This document shows positions 29,703-40,627 of a stretch of 64,000 nt of DNA, piece after piece. Origin of the DNA: Pseudomonas sp. LB-090624 (lineage in GTDB: Bacteria > Pseudomonadota > Gammaproteobacteria > Pseudomonadales > Pseudomonadaceae); assembly GCF_003205205.1 (NCBI RefSeq), contig NZ_QJRL01000013.1, positions 1 to 64,000 on the forward strand. The letters run 5' to 3'. Below the pieces are notes generated by a model. The model was not told where the DNA came from. It saw only the letters and a list, made by a program, of their open reading frames with translations, and searched no databases. The first letter of the stretch is position 1, and every line of letters begins with the position of its first letter. The position numbers and the translations under genes are program-made.

Positions 29703-31434
29703 CGGCAGGCAACTGATAGCTCCAGGTCTCGGTCAGCACCTGCTCGGTGGTGGCCGGGGTCCCGTTGGTGGATGCCGCATCGGCGGCGGGTTGTTCGGCC
29801 TTGGCAGGCTGCTCGGCCTTGGCGGTTTTCTCGGCCTTGGCGTGCTTGGCTGCGGCCTTGTCCTGCTTGGCGTCCTGGGCAGGCTTGGCAGGTTCGACCG
29901 GCACGTCACGTACCAGCGCGGCACGCATTTCGGTCGACTTGTTGGCTTCCTTCACCTTCAGCCGCAGGGTCAGGCGCCAGCCCTTGGTCTCTGGGTTATA
30001 GCGCAGATTGTTCTCGACCACCTCGGCGTTGCCATCAACGCTGATCTGGCTGCGCAGGGCGGTATCTTCCGGCAGAGCGGCCAGGGCCGGGCCGGCGAAG
30101 TCGACCAGGAAGGCCACGCTGCCGTCTGGCTGGCGGATCAGGTTGGACTGTTTGACGTCACCGGTGGAGCGCAGGGTCTGCTTGACCCAGCCCAGCTCGG
30201 AGGCCTGGAACTTCGGCTCGTCGATGGTCCAGTGCAGGCGGTAGGCGTACTCGATCGGCTTGCCAGCCTCCGGCAGCTTTTCAGGGCTCCAGAAGGCGAC
30301 GATGTTGTCGTTGGTCTCGTCGGCGGTCGGGATCTCGACCAGATCGACGGTACCCTTGCCCCAGTCACCCTTCGGCTCGATCCAGGCGCTTGGGCGCTTC
30401 TGGTAGTTGTCGTCGAGGTCTTCGTAGTCGCTGAAGGCGCGCTGACGCTGCATCAGGCCGAAACCACGCGGGTTCTCGACGCTGAAGTTGCTCACGGCCA
30501 GGTGTTTCGGATTGTTCAGCGGGCGCCACAGCCACTCGCCGTTGCCGGCATGAATCGACAGGCCTTCGGAGTCATGCAGGGCCGGACGATAGTTGAGGAC
30601 CTTGGATGGCTGGTTGGGGCCGAACAGATACATGCTGGTCAGCGGGGCAATGCCCAGGCGGCTGACGTGGTCACGCAGGAACACACGCGACTCCACGTCC
30701 ACCACGGTGTCGTTGCCCGGGCGCAGGGTCAGCTTGTAGGCACCGGCCGAGCGCGGCGAGTCGAGCAGGGCGTAGATCACCAGGTGCTTGTCGGCCGGCT
30801 TGGGTTTTTCTACCCAGAACTCGGTGAAGCGCGGGAACTCCTCGCCCGATGGCAGCGCGGTGTCGATGGCCAGGCCACGAGCCGACAGGCCGTACACATG
30901 ACCCTTGCCGACCACGCGGAAATAGCTGGCGCCAAGCAGGGTCATGATCTCGTCCTGCTTGTCGGCCTTGTTGATCGGGTAAAGCACGCGGAAACCGGCG
31001 TAACCCAGGTTCTTGGTGGTTTCCGGGTCGTGTGGCACGTCACCGAACTCGAAGCGGCTCGGGTCGTACTTGATTTCTTCCACCTTGGTGGCGGTCACTT
31101 CGTTGATTTTCACCGGGGTGTCGAAATGCATGCCCTGGTGATAGAAGGAAAGCTTGAACGGGGTCTTGTCCTTGGCCCACTCCGCTTTGTCTTGGAGGAA
31201 GCGGATTTTCTGGTAGTCGGCGAATTTCATGTCACGGAAAACCGCCGGCAGATTGCTTTTCGGTGCTTCGTACTTCTGGCCGGCCAGATCCTTTGCCTTG
31301 GCTGCAACATCGTCAAGATTGAATGCCCACAGCTGGCCCGCGCTCATCAGGCCGACCAGTGCCACACTGGCGATCAGGGCCTTGCGCAGCCGGATGCCGG
31401 GGATTCTTGATGCTTTATGGGGACTAACAATCAC
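29695..31434 (-). CDS. opgG: OpgG, periplasmic glucans biosynthesis protein G
   Basis: OpgG is a periplasmic protein needed for branching or release of osmoregulated periplasmic glucans. The likely start is GTG at 31434 ([13 protein letters not shown], 579 aa), preceded by GAGGG; an ATG at 31461 and longer frames are possible but less likely. A signal peptide covers roughly residues 15-40 ([22 protein letters not shown]). The mature region holds the OpgG family motifs YDPSRFEFG and [13 protein letters not shown]. The last 80 residues are Ala/Lys/Glu-rich ([16 protein letters not shown]), a tail longer than in enterobacterial OpgG. It overlaps opgH. Confidence 0.94.
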   Translation of the reverse strand: MIVSPHKASRIPGIRLRKALIASVALVGLMSAGQLWAFNLDDVAAKAKDLAGQKYEAPKSNLPAVFRDMKFADYQKIRFLQDKAEWAKDKTPFKLSFYHQGMHFDTPVKINEVTATKVEEIKYDPSRFEFGDVPHDPETTKNLGYAGFRVLYPINKADKQDEIMTLLGASYFRVVGKGHVYGLSARGLAIDTALPSGEEFPRFTEFWVEKPKPADKHLVIYALLDSPRSAGAYKLTLRPGNDTVVDVESRVFLRDHVSRLGIAPLTSMYLFGPNQPSKVLNYRPALHDSEGLSIHAGNGEWLWRPLNNPKHLAVSNFSVENPRGFGLMQRQRAFSDYEDLDDNYQKRPSAWIEPKGDWGKGTVDLVEIPTADETNDNIVAFWSPEKLPEAGKPIEYAYRLHWTIDEPKFQASELGWVKQTLRSTGDVKQSNLIRQPDGSVAFLVDFAGPALAALPEDTALRSQISVDGNAEVVENNLRYNPETKGWRLTLRLKVKEANKSTEMRAALVRDVPVEPAKPAQDAKQDKAAAKHAKAEKTAKAEQPAKAEQPAADAASTNGTPATTEQVLTETWSYQLPADE

Positions 31435-31657
31435 GAGCAACCCTCGCCGAAAACAGATCATGAAACCAACGGCCAGCGACAAATGCCGGGTTGGCGAGCA
31501 CTGTTCGGACCCCGTGAGGGCGTAATGATTCCCCAAACGGATCCAGACAATGCTCGAGTCAGAGTGAAACGAACCTGCGAACGCAGGTCCATGCAGCGCG
31601 CGATTATCCAGCAGGTCGCGTGACAACGCATCAGGCTGGAACAACTATTTATCGTAC

Positions 31658-31693
31658 AAAACCCCTTGTTTTCCCAGAAACGAGGGGTTTTTC
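31658..31693 (-). terminator. Intrinsic terminator after dtd
   Basis: AAAACCCCT at 31658-31666 and AGGGGTTTT at 31683-31691 form a stem that extends inward through GTTT/AAAC, with T-runs on both strands. It lies between the dtd stop and the opgG upstream region and can act in both directions. Confidence 0.85.
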
Positions 31694-31697
31694 GAGC

Positions 31698-32135
31698 TCA
31701 AATTTGTAACATAAAAGTCACGGGGCCATCATTGACCAGGTGCACTTGCATATCTGCACCGAATTGTCCGCTGGCCACGTCGGTGTGCCGCGCCTTCGCT
31801 TGCTGCAAAAGATAGTCGAACAAATCGGCGCCGAGGGCCGGTGGCGCAGCCGTCGAAAAGCTCGGGCGCATGCCGTTGCGGGTGTCCGCCGCCAAGGTGA
31901 ACTGCGACACCAGCAACAAACCACCCCCGACATCCTTGAGCGACAGGTTCATCTTGCCCTGCTCGTCGCTGAATACCCGGTAGTTCAGCAGCTTGTGCAA
32001 CAGCTTGTCGGCCTTTTCGCGGGAATCTTCAGGCTCGACCGCCACCAGCACCAGCAAACCCTGGTCGATGGCGCCGACCACCTCTCCCCCCACTTCGACC
32101 CGCGCACCACGCACGCGCTGCAACAAACCCCTCAT
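31698..32135 (-). CDS. dtd: Dtd, D-aminoacyl-tRNA deacylase
   Basis: Dtd removes D-amino acids wrongly attached to tRNA. The 145 aa protein has the family motifs LLVSQFTL near residues 76-83 and the chirality-checking GPVTF near residues 137-141, where the Gly-Pro pair reaches into the partner subunit. The longer open frame reads backward into pip; [11 protein letters not shown] at 32135 is the conserved start. Its ATG overlaps the pip stop by 4 bases, so the two are translated together, and a strong terminator follows. Confidence 0.97.
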   Translation of the reverse strand: MRGLLQRVRGARVEVGGEVVGAIDQGLLVLVAVEPEDSREKADKLLHKLLNYRVFSDEQGKMNLSLKDVGGGLLLVSQFTLAADTRNGMRPSFSTAAPPALGADLFDYLLQQAKARHTDVASGQFGADMQVHLVNDGPVTFMLQI

Positions 32136-33103
32136 GCTTCTTCCAGCGGCAGGTCGAGCAGGCGGCGGGCCATCTGGTCGGCGGCACGCACCAGGGCGTC
32201 GGTAATGCCAGGCTCGGAAGCCGCGTGGCCAGCGTCTCGGATCACTTTGAGTTCGCTGTTCGGCCAGGCCTGGTGCAGCGCCCAAGCGTTGTCCAGGGGG
32301 CAGATCACGTCGTAGCGGCCGTGCACGATAACCGCCGGCAGGTGGGCGATCTTCGGCAAGTCGCGAATCAGCTGGTCCGGTTCGAGGAACGCGTTGTTCA
32401 TGAAGTAGTGGCATTCGATACGCGCAATCGACAGCGCTCGTTGTGGCTCGGAGAAGCGGTCGACCACCAGCGGGTTGGGGCGCAGGGTGGCGGTACGGCC
32501 TTCCCAGGTGGACCAGGCCTTGGCTGCGTGCATCTGGGCGATCTGGTCATTGCCGGTAAGGCGCTTGTGGAAGGCCTTGACCAGGTCACCGCGCTCTTCC
32601 GGGGGAATCGGTGCAATGTAGTCCTGCCAGTAATCCGGGAACATGCGACTGGCGCCTTCCTGGTAGAACCACTCGATTTCCTGCGGCCGGCACAGGAAGA
32701 TGCCACGCAGGATCAGGCCATGCACTCGCTCGGGGTAGGTCTGGGCGTAGGCCAGGGCCAGGGTCGAGCCCCACGAGCCGCCGAACAGCACCCACTTGTC
32801 GATCCCCAGGTGCTCGCGGATGCGTTCCAGGTCTTCGACCAGGTGCCAGGTGGTGTTGTTCTCCAGGCTGGCGTGCGGCGTGGAGCGGCCACAGCCGCGC
32901 TGGTCGAAGGTGATGATGCGATACAGCGTAGGGTCGAAGTAGCAACGGCTCTGGGCGTCGCAACCGGCGCCTGGCCCACCGTGGATGAACACCACCGGCA
33001 GACCTTCTGGCGAGCCGCTTTCGTCGACATACAGCACATGCGGCGCTTCCACGGCCAGATCGTGCCGGGCGTAGGGTTTGATCTGCGGGTACAGGGTCTG
33101 CAT
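32132..33103 (-). CDS. pip: Proline iminopeptidase
   Basis: Pip cleaves N-terminal proline from peptides. The 323 aa alpha/beta-hydrolase of peptidase family S33 has the oxyanion motif HGGPGAGC near residues 40-47, the nucleophile elbow GGSWGS near residue 108-113, and the C-terminal HGRYDVICP Asp and [11 protein letters not shown]is of the triad. GGAG lies 6 bases before the ATG at 33103; an upstream MANGRTKPH start is less likely. It precedes dtd in a two-gene operon. No signal peptide is seen, so the enzyme is cytoplasmic. Confidence 0.96.
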   Translation of the reverse strand: MQTLYPQIKPYARHDLAVEAPHVLYVDESGSPEGLPVVFIHGGPGAGCDAQSRCYFDPTLYRIITFDQRGCGRSTPHASLENNTTWHLVEDLERIREHLGIDKWVLFGGSWGSTLALAYAQTYPERVHGLILRGIFLCRPQEIEWFYQEGASRMFPDYWQDYIAPIPPEERGDLVKAFHKRLTGNDQIAQMHAAKAWSTWEGRTATLRPNPLVVDRFSEPQRALSIARIECHYFMNNAFLEPDQLIRDLPKIAHLPAVIVHGRYDVICPLDNAWALHQAWPNSELKVIRDAGHAASEPGITDALVRAADQMARRLLDLPLEEA

Positions 33104-33215
33104 TGCGCACTCCGTGTGAGGTTTGGTTCGACCGTTGGCCATCATAAACCTGAATTGCCCTTAGAGCATGTGTCTAAGCAACATCATCTTATGAGCAGCT
33201 CAGGGACAGGGCCCA

Positions 33216-33320
33216 ATGACACCGGAGAACCCATCAACAGGTGATCCCCCGACGCCCGACCCGGCCAAACCTGCAACCTCCGAACCTGACCAGCACCTGC
33301 AGGCGCTGTACCCGCCTTGA
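33216..33320 (+). CDS. Possible 34-aa proline-rich small protein
   Basis: An open frame starting ATG ACA CCG encodes 34 residues rich in proline and acidic residues (MTPENPSTGDPPTPDPAKP, continuing to a QALYPP end) in the gap between pip and hutG, on the strand opposite to both. A purine stretch (GGGACAGGG) lies upstream, but no firm ribosome site or promoter is visible. I do not recognise it. It could be a chance frame, although codon choice (GCC, CTG, GAC) is typical of real genes here. Confidence 0.25.
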   Translation: MTPENPSTGDPPTPDPAKPATSEPDQHLQALYPP

Positions 33321-33330
33321 GAGCGGCGCT

Positions 33331-34134
33331 TTATCGCCCGTAGCGTTCATGCCCCCACTGCAGGGTCGTTTCCAGCAGGCGGCGCAAAACCGACTGGGTA
33401 GGCTGCGCCAATGGTTCGCGATAGGTGAACGGCGCCACTTCATCCATGTAGGTGCTCTGCGCCAGCTCCAGTTGTACCGCGTGGATGTTGTGGTCCGGAT
33501 CACCGTAGTACCGGGTGATATGCCCACCCTTGAATCGACCATTGAGCACATGGCTGTAGCCCTGTGCTTCGGCACATACGGCCTGCAAGCGCTCGGCCAG
33601 TGCCGGGTCACAACTGGCGCCGTTGAAGGTGCCGAGGTTGAAGTCAGGCAGCTTGCCGTCGAACAGGTGCGGGATCACCGAACGGATCGAGTGCGCATCC
33701 CACAGCAACGCATAGCCAAATTGCTCACGCAGGCGCTCCAGCTCGTTGCGGAGGGTGTCGTGGTAAGGGCGCCAGATCTGCTCCAGGTACTGCTTGCGCT
33801 GGTCGTCGCTCGGCGCCTGCCCGGCCTTGAACAACGGTTCGCCCTCGAACAACGTGGCCGGATACAGGCCGGTGGTAGCCCCGGCATAGAGTGGCTTGTC
33901 ATCATCCGGGCGGTTCAGGTCGATGACGAAGCGCGAGTACTCCGCCGACACCACGCTAGCGCCCATGTCACGGGCAAAATCGTACAACCGGGGGATATGC
34001 CAGTCAGTGTCCGGCAGGCTGCGCGCTGGCTCGACCAGGCCGTCACGCACCGCGTCGCTCAGGCGCAGGCCGGCGTGCGGCATGCTGATCAGCAGCGGCA
34101 GGCGGCCTTGGTGAAAACTCAGTACCTTGTCCAT
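33331..34134 (-). CDS. hutG: HutG, N-formylglutamate deformylase
   Basis: HutG hydrolyses N-formylglutamate to glutamate and formate, the last step of the five-step histidine pathway used by pseudomonads. The 267 aa protein shows ISMPHAGLRL near residues 17-26, DTDWHIPRLYDFA, and SRFVIDLNRPDDDKPLY, typical of the FGase family. MDKVLSFHQG at 34134 is preceded by GAGG; an in-frame MKFLNERGT upstream overlaps hutI. It is last in hutU-hutH-hutT-hutI-hutG, 10 bases after hutI. Confidence 0.96.
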   Translation of the reverse strand: MDKVLSFHQGRLPLLISMPHAGLRLSDAVRDGLVEPARSLPDTDWHIPRLYDFARDMGASVVSAEYSRFVIDLNRPDDDKPLYAGATTGLYPATLFEGEPLFKAGQAPSDDQRKQYLEQIWRPYHDTLRNELERLREQFGYALLWDAHSIRSVIPHLFDGKLPDFNLGTFNGASCDPALAERLQAVCAEAQGYSHVLNGRFKGGHITRYYGDPDHNIHAVQLELAQSTYMDEVAPFTYREPLAQPTQSVLRRLLETTLQWGHERYGR

Positions 34135-34144
34135 CGTGCCTCGC

Positions 34145-35350
34145 TCATTTAAAAATTTCATGGCCCTTGCGCACTACGCGCTTGGGCAGGTCGCCGCCCA
34201 GCCAATAGGCCAGGTCGGCGGGGCGTTCGATCTGCCAGGCGACGAAGTCGGCAACCTTGCCTACCTCCAACGAGCCGTGGCTGTCGCCCAGGCCCAGCGC
34301 CGTGGCAGCGTGCACGGTAACGCCGGCAAGGGCCTCTTCCGGGGTCAGGCGGAAGCAAGTACAGCCCATGTTCAGCATCAAGCGCAGCGACAGCCCTGGC
34401 GAGGTGCCAGGATTGAGGTCGCTGGCGAGGGCAATCTTCACCCCGTGACGGCGCAACGCATCCATCGGCGGCAACTGGGTTTCGCGCAAGAAGTAGAACG
34501 CGCCCGGCAGCAGCACAGCGACCGTGCCGGCTGCAGCCATGGCGATGGCGTCTTCTTCGGTCATGAATTCCAGATGGTCTGCGGACAACGCCTGGTAGCG
34601 CGCCGCCAGGCTGGAGCCGTGCAGCGACGACAGCTGTTCGGCGTGGAGCTTGACCGGCAGGCCCAGTTCGCGCGCCTTGACGAACAGCCGCTCGACCTGC
34701 GCGGGTGAAAACGCCAGGTGTTCGCAGAACGCATCCACCGCGTCCACAAGGCCTTCAGCGGCCAGCGCTGGCAGCATTTCATCGCAGATATGCGCAATGT
34801 AGTCGTCGGCGCGGCCGGCGTATTCCGGTGGCAGAGCGTGCGCGGCCAGGCAGGTTGCGCGCACCGCCAGCGGCAGCTCGTCGGCAAGCCGCCGGGCCAC
34901 ACGCAGCATTTTGCGCTCGTTGGCCAAGTCCAGGCCGTAGCCGGACTTGATCTCGAGCGTGGTCACGCCATCACGCATCAAGGCCTGGACCCGCTGGCGC
35001 GCACTCGCGAACAGCTCGTCCTCGCTGGCCGCACGGGTGGCCCGCACGGTACTGGCGATGCCGCCGCCGTTAGCCGCGATTTCGGCATAGCTGACGCCCT
35101 GCAGGCGTTGCTCGAACTCGCCGCTGCGGTTGCCACCGAACACCGCGTGGGTGTGGCAGTCGATCAGCCCCGGGGTGACCCAGGCGCCGCCCAGGTCCAC
35201 CGTGCGCTCAGCGTTGACCGGCGCCAGCCCGGCGCGTGGGCCGATCCACTCGATCAGCCCGGCGTTGGTGACGATGGCCGCGTCTTCGATGGCCGAGTAA
35301 CGGCCATCGGCCATGGTTGCCACATGGCAATGCTGCCACAGGGTTCTCAT
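34145..35350 (-). CDS. hutI: HutI, imidazolonepropionase
   Basis: HutI opens imidazolone-5-propionate to N-formimino-L-glutamate. The 401 aa amidohydrolase has the metal-binding [12 protein letters not shown] near residues 63-74, a further KLHAEQLS histidine and [13 protein letters not shown] with the metal-binding Asp near residue 309-322. AAGGAGA lies before the ATG at 35350. It is 15 bases after hutT and 10 bases before hutG. Confidence 0.97.
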   Translation of the reverse strand: MRTLWQHCHVATMADGRYSAIEDAAIVTNAGLIEWIGPRAGLAPVNAERTVDLGGAWVTPGLIDCHTHAVFGGNRSGEFEQRLQGVSYAEIAANGGGIASTVRATRAASEDELFASARQRVQALMRDGVTTLEIKSGYGLDLANERKMLRVARRLADELPLAVRATCLAAHALPPEYAGRADDYIAHICDEMLPALAAEGLVDAVDAFCEHLAFSPAQVERLFVKARELGLPVKLHAEQLSSLHGSSLAARYQALSADHLEFMTEEDAIAMAAAGTVAVLLPGAFYFLRETQLPPMDALRRHGVKIALASDLNPGTSPGLSLRLMLNMGCTCFRLTPEEALAGVTVHAATALGLGDSHGSLEVGKVADFVAWQIERPADLAYWLGGDLPKRVVRKGHEIFK

Positions 35351-35365
35351 GCACAGTCTCCTTTG

Positions 35366-36769
35366 CTAGCGGTGCAGCTCGGCCGGCGCTGCTGCCGGGG
35401 TGCCCTGCCCTGCACGCGGCTTGCACCACAGCAGGTAGGACGCCACCAGGAACACCACCCAGACCACACCGACGATCAATGCCGCCTGAGTGTCCGGGAA
35501 GTAGCCGAGTACGCCAAAGATGAACACCATGAACGCAATGGCCATGGCCGGGCCATATGGCCAGAACGGTACCGGGAACTTCAGCTGGGCCGCTTCGTCA
35601 CGGCTCATGCTGCGCCGCATGGCCACCTGGGTCACCAGGATCATCAGCCAGACCCATACGGTGGCGAAGGTAGCGATCGAGGCAATCAGCAGGAATACGT
35701 TTTCCGGGATCAGGTAGTTCAGCAGCACGCCGATGAGCAGCGCGGCGCCCATCACCAGCACGGTCATCCACGGCACGCCATGCTTCGATAGCTTGCTGAA
35801 GCCGCGCGGGGCGTGGCCTTGCTGGGCCAGGCCATACATCATGCGGCCGGCGCCGAAGATGTCGCTGTTGATAGCGGAGATCGCCGCAGAAATCACCACG
35901 ACGTTGAGCACGGCGGCGGCCGAGCCGATACCCAGGTTGCCGAAGATCTGCACGAACGGGCTGCCCTGGCTGCCGATCTGCGGCCATGGGTACAGGCACA
36001 TCAGCACGAACAGAGTGAGCACATAGAACAGCAGGATGCGCAGCGGCACCGCGTTGATCGCCTTGGGAATCACGCGCTGCGGGTCCTTGGCTTCACCGGC
36101 AGTGACACCGATGATCTCGATGCCGCCGAAGGCGAACATCACCACGGCAAACGACGCGATCAGGCCGCCTACGCCATTGGGCATGAAGCCGCCATGGTCG
36201 AACAGGTTGCTCACGCCCACGGCATGCCCGGTACCCACCTGGCTGAAGCCGAAGGCCATGATGCCGAGGCCGGCCAGGATCATTGCCACGATGGCGCCGA
36301 CCTTGAGCAGCGACAGCCAGAATTCCATTTCGCCGAACACCTTGACGTTGCACAGGTTGAGGCCACCGATCACGAAGACGATGCCCAGCACCCAGATCCA
36401 GCGGGCCACCTCCGGGAACCAGAAGCCCATGTAGATTCCAAAAGCGGTGACGTCGGCGATGGCGACGATGACCATCTCGAAGGCATAGGTCCAGCCGAGG
36501 ATAAAGCCGGCCATGGGGCCGAGGTAGGTCGTGGCGTAGTGGCCGAACGAGCCGGCCACCGGGTTGTGCACGGCCATTTCGCCCAGGGCGCGCATAACCA
36601 TGAACACCGCTGCGCCGCCGATCAGGTAGGCCAGCAACACGGCCGGGCCGGCCATCTGGATAGCCGAGGCGGAGCCGTAGAACAGCCCGGTACCGATGGC
36701 GGAGCCGAGTGCCATGAAACGGATGTGGCGGGCACTTAGCCCGCGCTTGAGACCTTGAGCTTGTTGCAT
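35366..36769 (-). CDS. hutT: HutT, histidine permease of the APC family
   Basis: This 467 aa protein is an amino acid permease with about 12 membrane helices. The APC signature [13 protein letters not shown] near residues 22-34 and the helix 3 region [15 protein letters not shown] are clear. It is like ProY and HutT, the histidine transporters of Pseudomonas hut loci. Position inside the operon between hutH and hutI points to histidine (or urocanate) uptake; specificity for proline cannot be ruled out by sequence. The ATG at 36769 starts [11 protein letters not shown]. Confidence 0.88.
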   Translation of the reverse strand: MQQAQGLKRGLSARHIRFMALGSAIGTGLFYGSASAIQMAGPAVLLAYLIGGAAVFMVMRALGEMAVHNPVAGSFGHYATTYLGPMAGFILGWTYAFEMVIVAIADVTAFGIYMGFWFPEVARWIWVLGIVFVIGGLNLCNVKVFGEMEFWLSLLKVGAIVAMILAGLGIMAFGFSQVGTGHAVGVSNLFDHGGFMPNGVGGLIASFAVVMFAFGGIEIIGVTAGEAKDPQRVIPKAINAVPLRILLFYVLTLFVLMCLYPWPQIGSQGSPFVQIFGNLGIGSAAAVLNVVVISAAISAINSDIFGAGRMMYGLAQQGHAPRGFSKLSKHGVPWMTVLVMGAALLIGVLLNYLIPENVFLLIASIATFATVWVWLMILVTQVAMRRSMSRDEAAQLKFPVPFWPYGPAMAIAFMVFIFGVLGYFPDTQAALIVGVVWVVFLVASYLLWCKPRAGQGTPAAAPAELHR

Positions 36770-36816
36770 GTCACGTCCTTAAATTGTTTTTGTGGTCGTG
36801 AGATCGAGGGGCTGCC

Positions 36817-36889
36817 TTGCAGCCGGCTCGCAGGCAAACCCGCTTCTACACAGGCAACGCGTTGACGTGCAGGAGCGAGCTTTGCTCGC
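36817..36889. repeat. Diverged REP pair between hutH and hutT
   Basis: GGGGCTGCCTTGCAGCC-type hairpin sequence is followed by CTCGCAGGCAAACCCGCTTC and, inverted, GGAGCGAGCTTTGCTCGCGAAG at 36868-36889. The arms match loosely. The unit belongs to the same REP group as others in the window and sits within the hut operon. Confidence 0.5.
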
Positions 36890-36918
36890 GAAGGGGCGCA
36901 CAACGGCCCCGGGAGGCA

Positions 36919-38451
36919 TTACAGGCTTGGCAGCACACCTGCCGGCAGCAAACCGGTCAAACTACCCTTGGCCAACAGTTCCACAGCCTTTTCGATGTCT
37001 GGGGCAAAGAAGCGGTCACGGTCGTAGTGCGGCACTTCACTGCGCAGCGCCTGGCGCGCTTTCTCCAGTTTGGTCGACGTTTTCAGGCCTTTGCGCAGGT
37101 CCAGGCCCTGGCAGGCGCCCAGCCATTCGATGGCCAGCACACCGCGGGTGTTTTCGGCCATTTCCCACAGACGCTTGCCGGCGGCCGGGGCCATCGACAC
37201 GTGGTCTTCCTGGTTGGCCGAGGTCGGCAGGCTGTCGACGCTGTGCGGGTGCGACAGGGCCTTGTTCTCGCTGGCCAGGGCAGCAGCGGTAACCTGGGCG
37301 ATCATGAAGCCCGAGTTGACCCCACCGTTTTCCACCAGGAACGGCGGCAGCTGGGACATGTGCTTGTCCATCATCAGCGAGATGCGGCGCTCGCTGAGCG
37401 AACCGATTTCGGCAATGGCCAGGGCCAGGTTGTCGGCGGCCATGGCCACGGGTTCGGCGTGGAAGTTGCCGCCGGAGATCACATCACCTTCGGCAGCGAA
37501 TACCAGCGGGTTGTCGGATACGGCATTGGCCTCGATGCCCAGTACCTCGGCGGCCTGGCGCAGTTGGGTCAGGCAGGCGCCCATGACTTGCGGCTGGCAG
37601 CGCAGCGAGTACGGGTCCTGGACCTTGTCGCAGTTCTTGTGCGACAGCGAGACTTCGCTGGCATCGCCCAGCAGGTCGCGGAAGCAGGCGGCGGTGTCGA
37701 TCTGACCGCGTTGGCCACGTGCTTCGTGAATACGTGCATCGAACGGCGAACGCGAGCCCAATACGGCTTCGACGCTCAGACCACCGCAGGCGATGGCCGC
37801 AGCGTACAAGTCTTCGGCATGGAACAGGCCACGCAGGGCATAGGCGGTGGACGCCTGGGTGCCGTTGAGCAGGGCCAGGCCCTCTTTTGCAGCCAACGTA
37901 AGCGGTTCCAGCCCTGCAACCGCCAGCGCTTCGGTGGCCGACAGCCACTGGCCCTTGTAGCGGGCCTTGCCTTCGCCCAGCAGCACCAGCGACATGTGGG
38001 CCAGCGGCGCCAGGTCACCGGAAGCACCCACGGAGCCTTTGAGCGGGATGTGCGGATAGACTTCGGCGTTGACCAAGGTGATCAGTGCGTCGATGACTTT
38101 GCGACGAATACCGGAGAAGCCACGGCTGAGGCTGTTGATTTTCAGCACCATGATCAACCGCACCAGGTCGTCATCCAGCGGCGCGCCGATACCGGCGGCG
38201 TGGGACAGCACCAGCGATCGCTGCAGGTTTTCCAGGTCGTGGCTGGCGATGCGGGTCGAGGCCAGCAGGCCAAAACCGGTGTTGATGCCGTAGGCAGTGC
38301 GGTCTTCGGCAATGATCCGCTCGACACAGGCAACGCTGGCGTCGATGGCCGGCGCGGCGCTGGCATCCAGTTGCAGGCGCACGGGCGCGGCATGGATCGC
38401 GCGCAGCTGGGCCAGGGTCAGGGTGCCGGGCTTGAGGGTGAGTTCGGTCAC
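36919..38451 (-). CDS. hutH: HutH, histidine ammonia-lyase
   Basis: HutH deaminates L-histidine to urocanate, the first step of the pathway. The 510 aa enzyme holds the Ala143-Ser144-Gly145 triad ([12 protein letters not shown]) that cyclises to the MIO cofactor, and the YGINTGFG active-site loop near residues 54-61. The start is GTG at 38451 with GGAG seven bases upstream; the next residues [11 protein letters not shown] match the P. putida enzyme. It follows hutU after 108 bases and precedes hutT. Confidence 0.98.
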   Translation of the reverse strand: MTELTLKPGTLTLAQLRAIHAAPVRLQLDASAAPAIDASVACVERIIAEDRTAYGINTGFGLLASTRIASHDLENLQRSLVLSHAAGIGAPLDDDLVRLIMVLKINSLSRGFSGIRRKVIDALITLVNAEVYPHIPLKGSVGASGDLAPLAHMSLVLLGEGKARYKGQWLSATEALAVAGLEPLTLAAKEGLALLNGTQASTAYALRGLFHAEDLYAAAIACGGLSVEAVLGSRSPFDARIHEARGQRGQIDTAACFRDLLGDASEVSLSHKNCDKVQDPYSLRCQPQVMGACLTQLRQAAEVLGIEANAVSDNPLVFAAEGDVISGGNFHAEPVAMAADNLALAIAEIGSLSERRISLMMDKHMSQLPPFLVENGGVNSGFMIAQVTAAALASENKALSHPHSVDSLPTSANQEDHVSMAPAAGKRLWEMAENTRGVLAIEWLGACQGLDLRKGLKTSTKLEKARQALRSEVPHYDRDRFFAPDIEKAVELLAKGSLTGLLPAGVLPSL

Positions 38452-38559
38452 GTTACTACTCCAAATCGCGTGGAGCCGCAGGCCCGCTAATGGGTGCCTG
38501 CGCGCTCCTTCTTGTTGTTCAGTATCACCCCTTGCAGGGTGCGATCCAAAGGGTGGTGA

Positions 38560-40233
38560 TCAGCCAGTGATCATCGGCAGGTCCAGGCCCTGCTCCTTGG
38601 CGCAATCGATGGCAATGTCATAACCGGCATCGGCGTGACGCATGACGCCAGTCCCTGGGTCGTTGGTCAGTACCCGGGCAATACGCGCGGCGGCTTCATC
38701 GGTACCGTCGCAGACGATGACCATGCCCGAGTGCTGCGAGAAGCCCATGCCCACGCCACCGCCATGGTGCAGCGATACCCAGGTGGCGCCGCCTGCGGTG
38801 TTCAGCAGGGCGTTGAGCAGCGGCCAGTCGGAGACAGCGTCCGAACCATCACGCATGGCCTCGGTTTCGCGGTTCGGGCTGGATACCGAGCCGGAGTCGA
38901 GGTGGTCACGGCCGATCACCACCGGTGCCGACAGTTCGCCGCTGCGGACCATTTCGTTGAACGCCAGGCCCAGCTTGGCGCGCAGGCCCAGACCAACCCA
39001 ACAGATACGCGCCGGCAGGCCCTGGAAGCTGATGCGCTCGCGGGCCATGTCCAGCCAGCGGTGCAGGTGGGCGTCGTCGGGGATCAGTTCCTTGACCTTG
39101 GCGTCGGTCTTGTAGATGTCTTCGGCATCGCCGGACAGTGCCGCCCAGCGGAACGGGCCAATACCGCGGCAGAACAGGGGGCGGATGTAAGCCGGGACGA
39201 AGCCGGGGAAGTCGAAGGCATTGGCTACGCCCTCTTCCTTGGCCATCTGGCGGATGTTGTTGCCGTAGTCGAAGGTCGGGATACCCTGCTTCTGGAAGTC
39301 GAGCATGGCCTGCACGTGCACGGCCATCGACTGCTTGGCGGCCTTGACCACTGCCGCCGGTTCGGTCTGCGCGCGGTCGCGGTACTGTTCCCAGGTCCAG
39401 CCTGCTGGCAGGTAGCCATTCAGCGGGTCGTGGGCGCTGGTCTGGTCGGTGACCATGTCCGGGCGCACGCCCCGCTTGACCAGCTCGGGCAGGATTTCGG
39501 CGGCGTTGCCGTGCAGGGCGATGGAGATGGCCTTGCCTTCGGCGGTGTACTTGGCGATGCGTGCCAAGGCGTCGTCGAGGTCAGTGGCCTGCTCGTCGAC
39601 GTAGCGGGTTTCCAGGCGGAAGTCGATACGGCTCTGCTGGCATTCGATGTTCAGCGAGCAAGCCCCGGCCAGGGTCGCGGCCAGTGGCTGGGCGCCGCCC
39701 ATGCCGCCCAGGCCAGCGGTGAGTACCCACTTGCCTTTCAGGCTGCCGCCGTAGTGCTGGCGACCGGCTTCGACGAAGGTTTCGTAGGTGCCCTGGACGA
39801 TGCCCTGGCTGCCGATGTAGATCCAGCTGCCGGCGGTCATCTGGCCGTACATGGCCAGGCCCTTGGCATCCAGTTCGTTGAAATGTTCCCAGTTGGCCCA
39901 GTGCGGCACCAAGTTGGAGTTGGCGATCAGTACACGGGGGGCGTTGCTGTGGGTCTTGAACACACCGACCGGCTTGCCCGACTGCACCAACAGGGTTTCA
40001 TCGTCTTCCAGGCGGGTCAGGGTTTCGACGATCTTGTCGTAGCAGGCCCAGTTGCGCGCGGCGCGGCCGATACCGCCGTATACCACCAGTTCCTTGGGGT
40101 TTTCCGCGACCTGCGGGTCGAGGTTGTTCATCAGCATGCGCAGTGGCGCTTCGGTCAGCCAGCTTTTGGCGGTCAGCTTGTTGCCACGTGGGGCACGGAT
40201 TTCAACGTCACGGTATTTGTTGTTGTCAGTCAC
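38560..40233 (-). CDS. hutU: HutU, urocanate hydratase
   Basis: HutU converts urocanate to imidazolone-5-propionate with a tightly bound NAD+ acting as electrophile. The 557 aa protein is typical, with [18 protein letters not shown] as the Rossmann-type loop near residues 174-191 and [22 protein letters not shown], which includes the active-site cysteine region near residue 410. The start is GTG at 40233 ([11 protein letters not shown]), preceded by AGAGGA; the frame continues upstream only through the palindromic repeat. It heads the hutUHTIG operon, and HutC-type palindromes lie 45-80 bases upstream. Confidence 0.98.
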   Translation of the reverse strand: MTDNNKYRDVEIRAPRGNKLTAKSWLTEAPLRMLMNNLDPQVAENPKELVVYGGIGRAARNWACYDKIVETLTRLEDDETLLVQSGKPVGVFKTHSNAPRVLIANSNLVPHWANWEHFNELDAKGLAMYGQMTAGSWIYIGSQGIVQGTYETFVEAGRQHYGGSLKGKWVLTAGLGGMGGAQPLAATLAGACSLNIECQQSRIDFRLETRYVDEQATDLDDALARIAKYTAEGKAISIALHGNAAEILPELVKRGVRPDMVTDQTSAHDPLNGYLPAGWTWEQYRDRAQTEPAAVVKAAKQSMAVHVQAMLDFQKQGIPTFDYGNNIRQMAKEEGVANAFDFPGFVPAYIRPLFCRGIGPFRWAALSGDAEDIYKTDAKVKELIPDDAHLHRWLDMARERISFQGLPARICWVGLGLRAKLGLAFNEMVRSGELSAPVVIGRDHLDSGSVSSPNRETEAMRDGSDAVSDWPLLNALLNTAGGATWVSLHHGGGVGMGFSQHSGMVIVCDGTDEAAARIARVLTNDPGTGVMRHADAGYDIAIDCAKEQGLDLPMITG

Positions 40234-40276
40234 GGGAAAGGTCCTCTGCGGTCGTCCGCGGGCGGGTATGTCGTGG

Positions 40277-40312
40277 TCAATATACAAACACACCTTTACT
40301 TGTATGTACAAG
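40277..40312 (-). promoter_or_regulatory. HutC operator region of hutU
   Basis: CTTGTATGTACAAG at 40299-40312 is a near-perfect palindrome resembling the HutC target, and a second half-type element AATATACAAA lies at 40278-40287. Binding of HutC here would block hutU transcription until urocanate is present. The related TGTATATACA lies before hutF. Confidence 0.75.
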
Positions 40313-40374
40313 CACGGACAACCAAAATAATCGGAACTGTGCGCTCCTGGCTTGGGTTTCCGGGTGGGGCCCAT

Positions 40375-40595
40375 ATCGAGCGCCGCCCGCGCGGCGCATC
40401 GCGAGCTGCGCTCGCTCCTACATTTGTTTCGGGCCAATTATTCCTGGGGGATTTGCGCGCGTACGCCTTGGCGCATGTCGCGATATTGCGTCGGACAAAC
40501 AAGGCGGTCGCGCGCGCCTGTCACAAGCGTTATTGGCCCGAAACAAATGTAGGAGCGAGCGCAGCTCGCGATGCGCCGCGCGGGCGGCGCTCGAT
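40375..40595. repeat. 221-bp giant palindromic element, copy A
   Basis: The arms at 40375-40438 and 40532-40595 are a perfect 64-bp inverted repeat (outer sequence ATCGAGCGCCGCCCGCGCGG, inner end TTTGTTTCGGGCCAAT), around a 93-base centre. A copy about 95% identical lies at 53091-53347 in the same orientation. The element stands between hutD and hutU. Short frames that read through it, carrying [17 protein letters not shown] peptide, are repeat translation, not genes. It may be a REP-like or MITE-like mobile repeat; no transposase is seen. Confidence 0.85.
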
Positions 40596-40627
40596 CTCAC
40601 AGGCGGCAAAAATCTACCGCCGAACCT

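Noticed and set aside
40296..40609. Short open frames in both giant palindromes encoding [17 protein letters not shown] peptides
   Set aside because: The same peptide arises on both strands and in both copies because the DNA is an inverted repeat. It is translation of a repeat, not a gene family.
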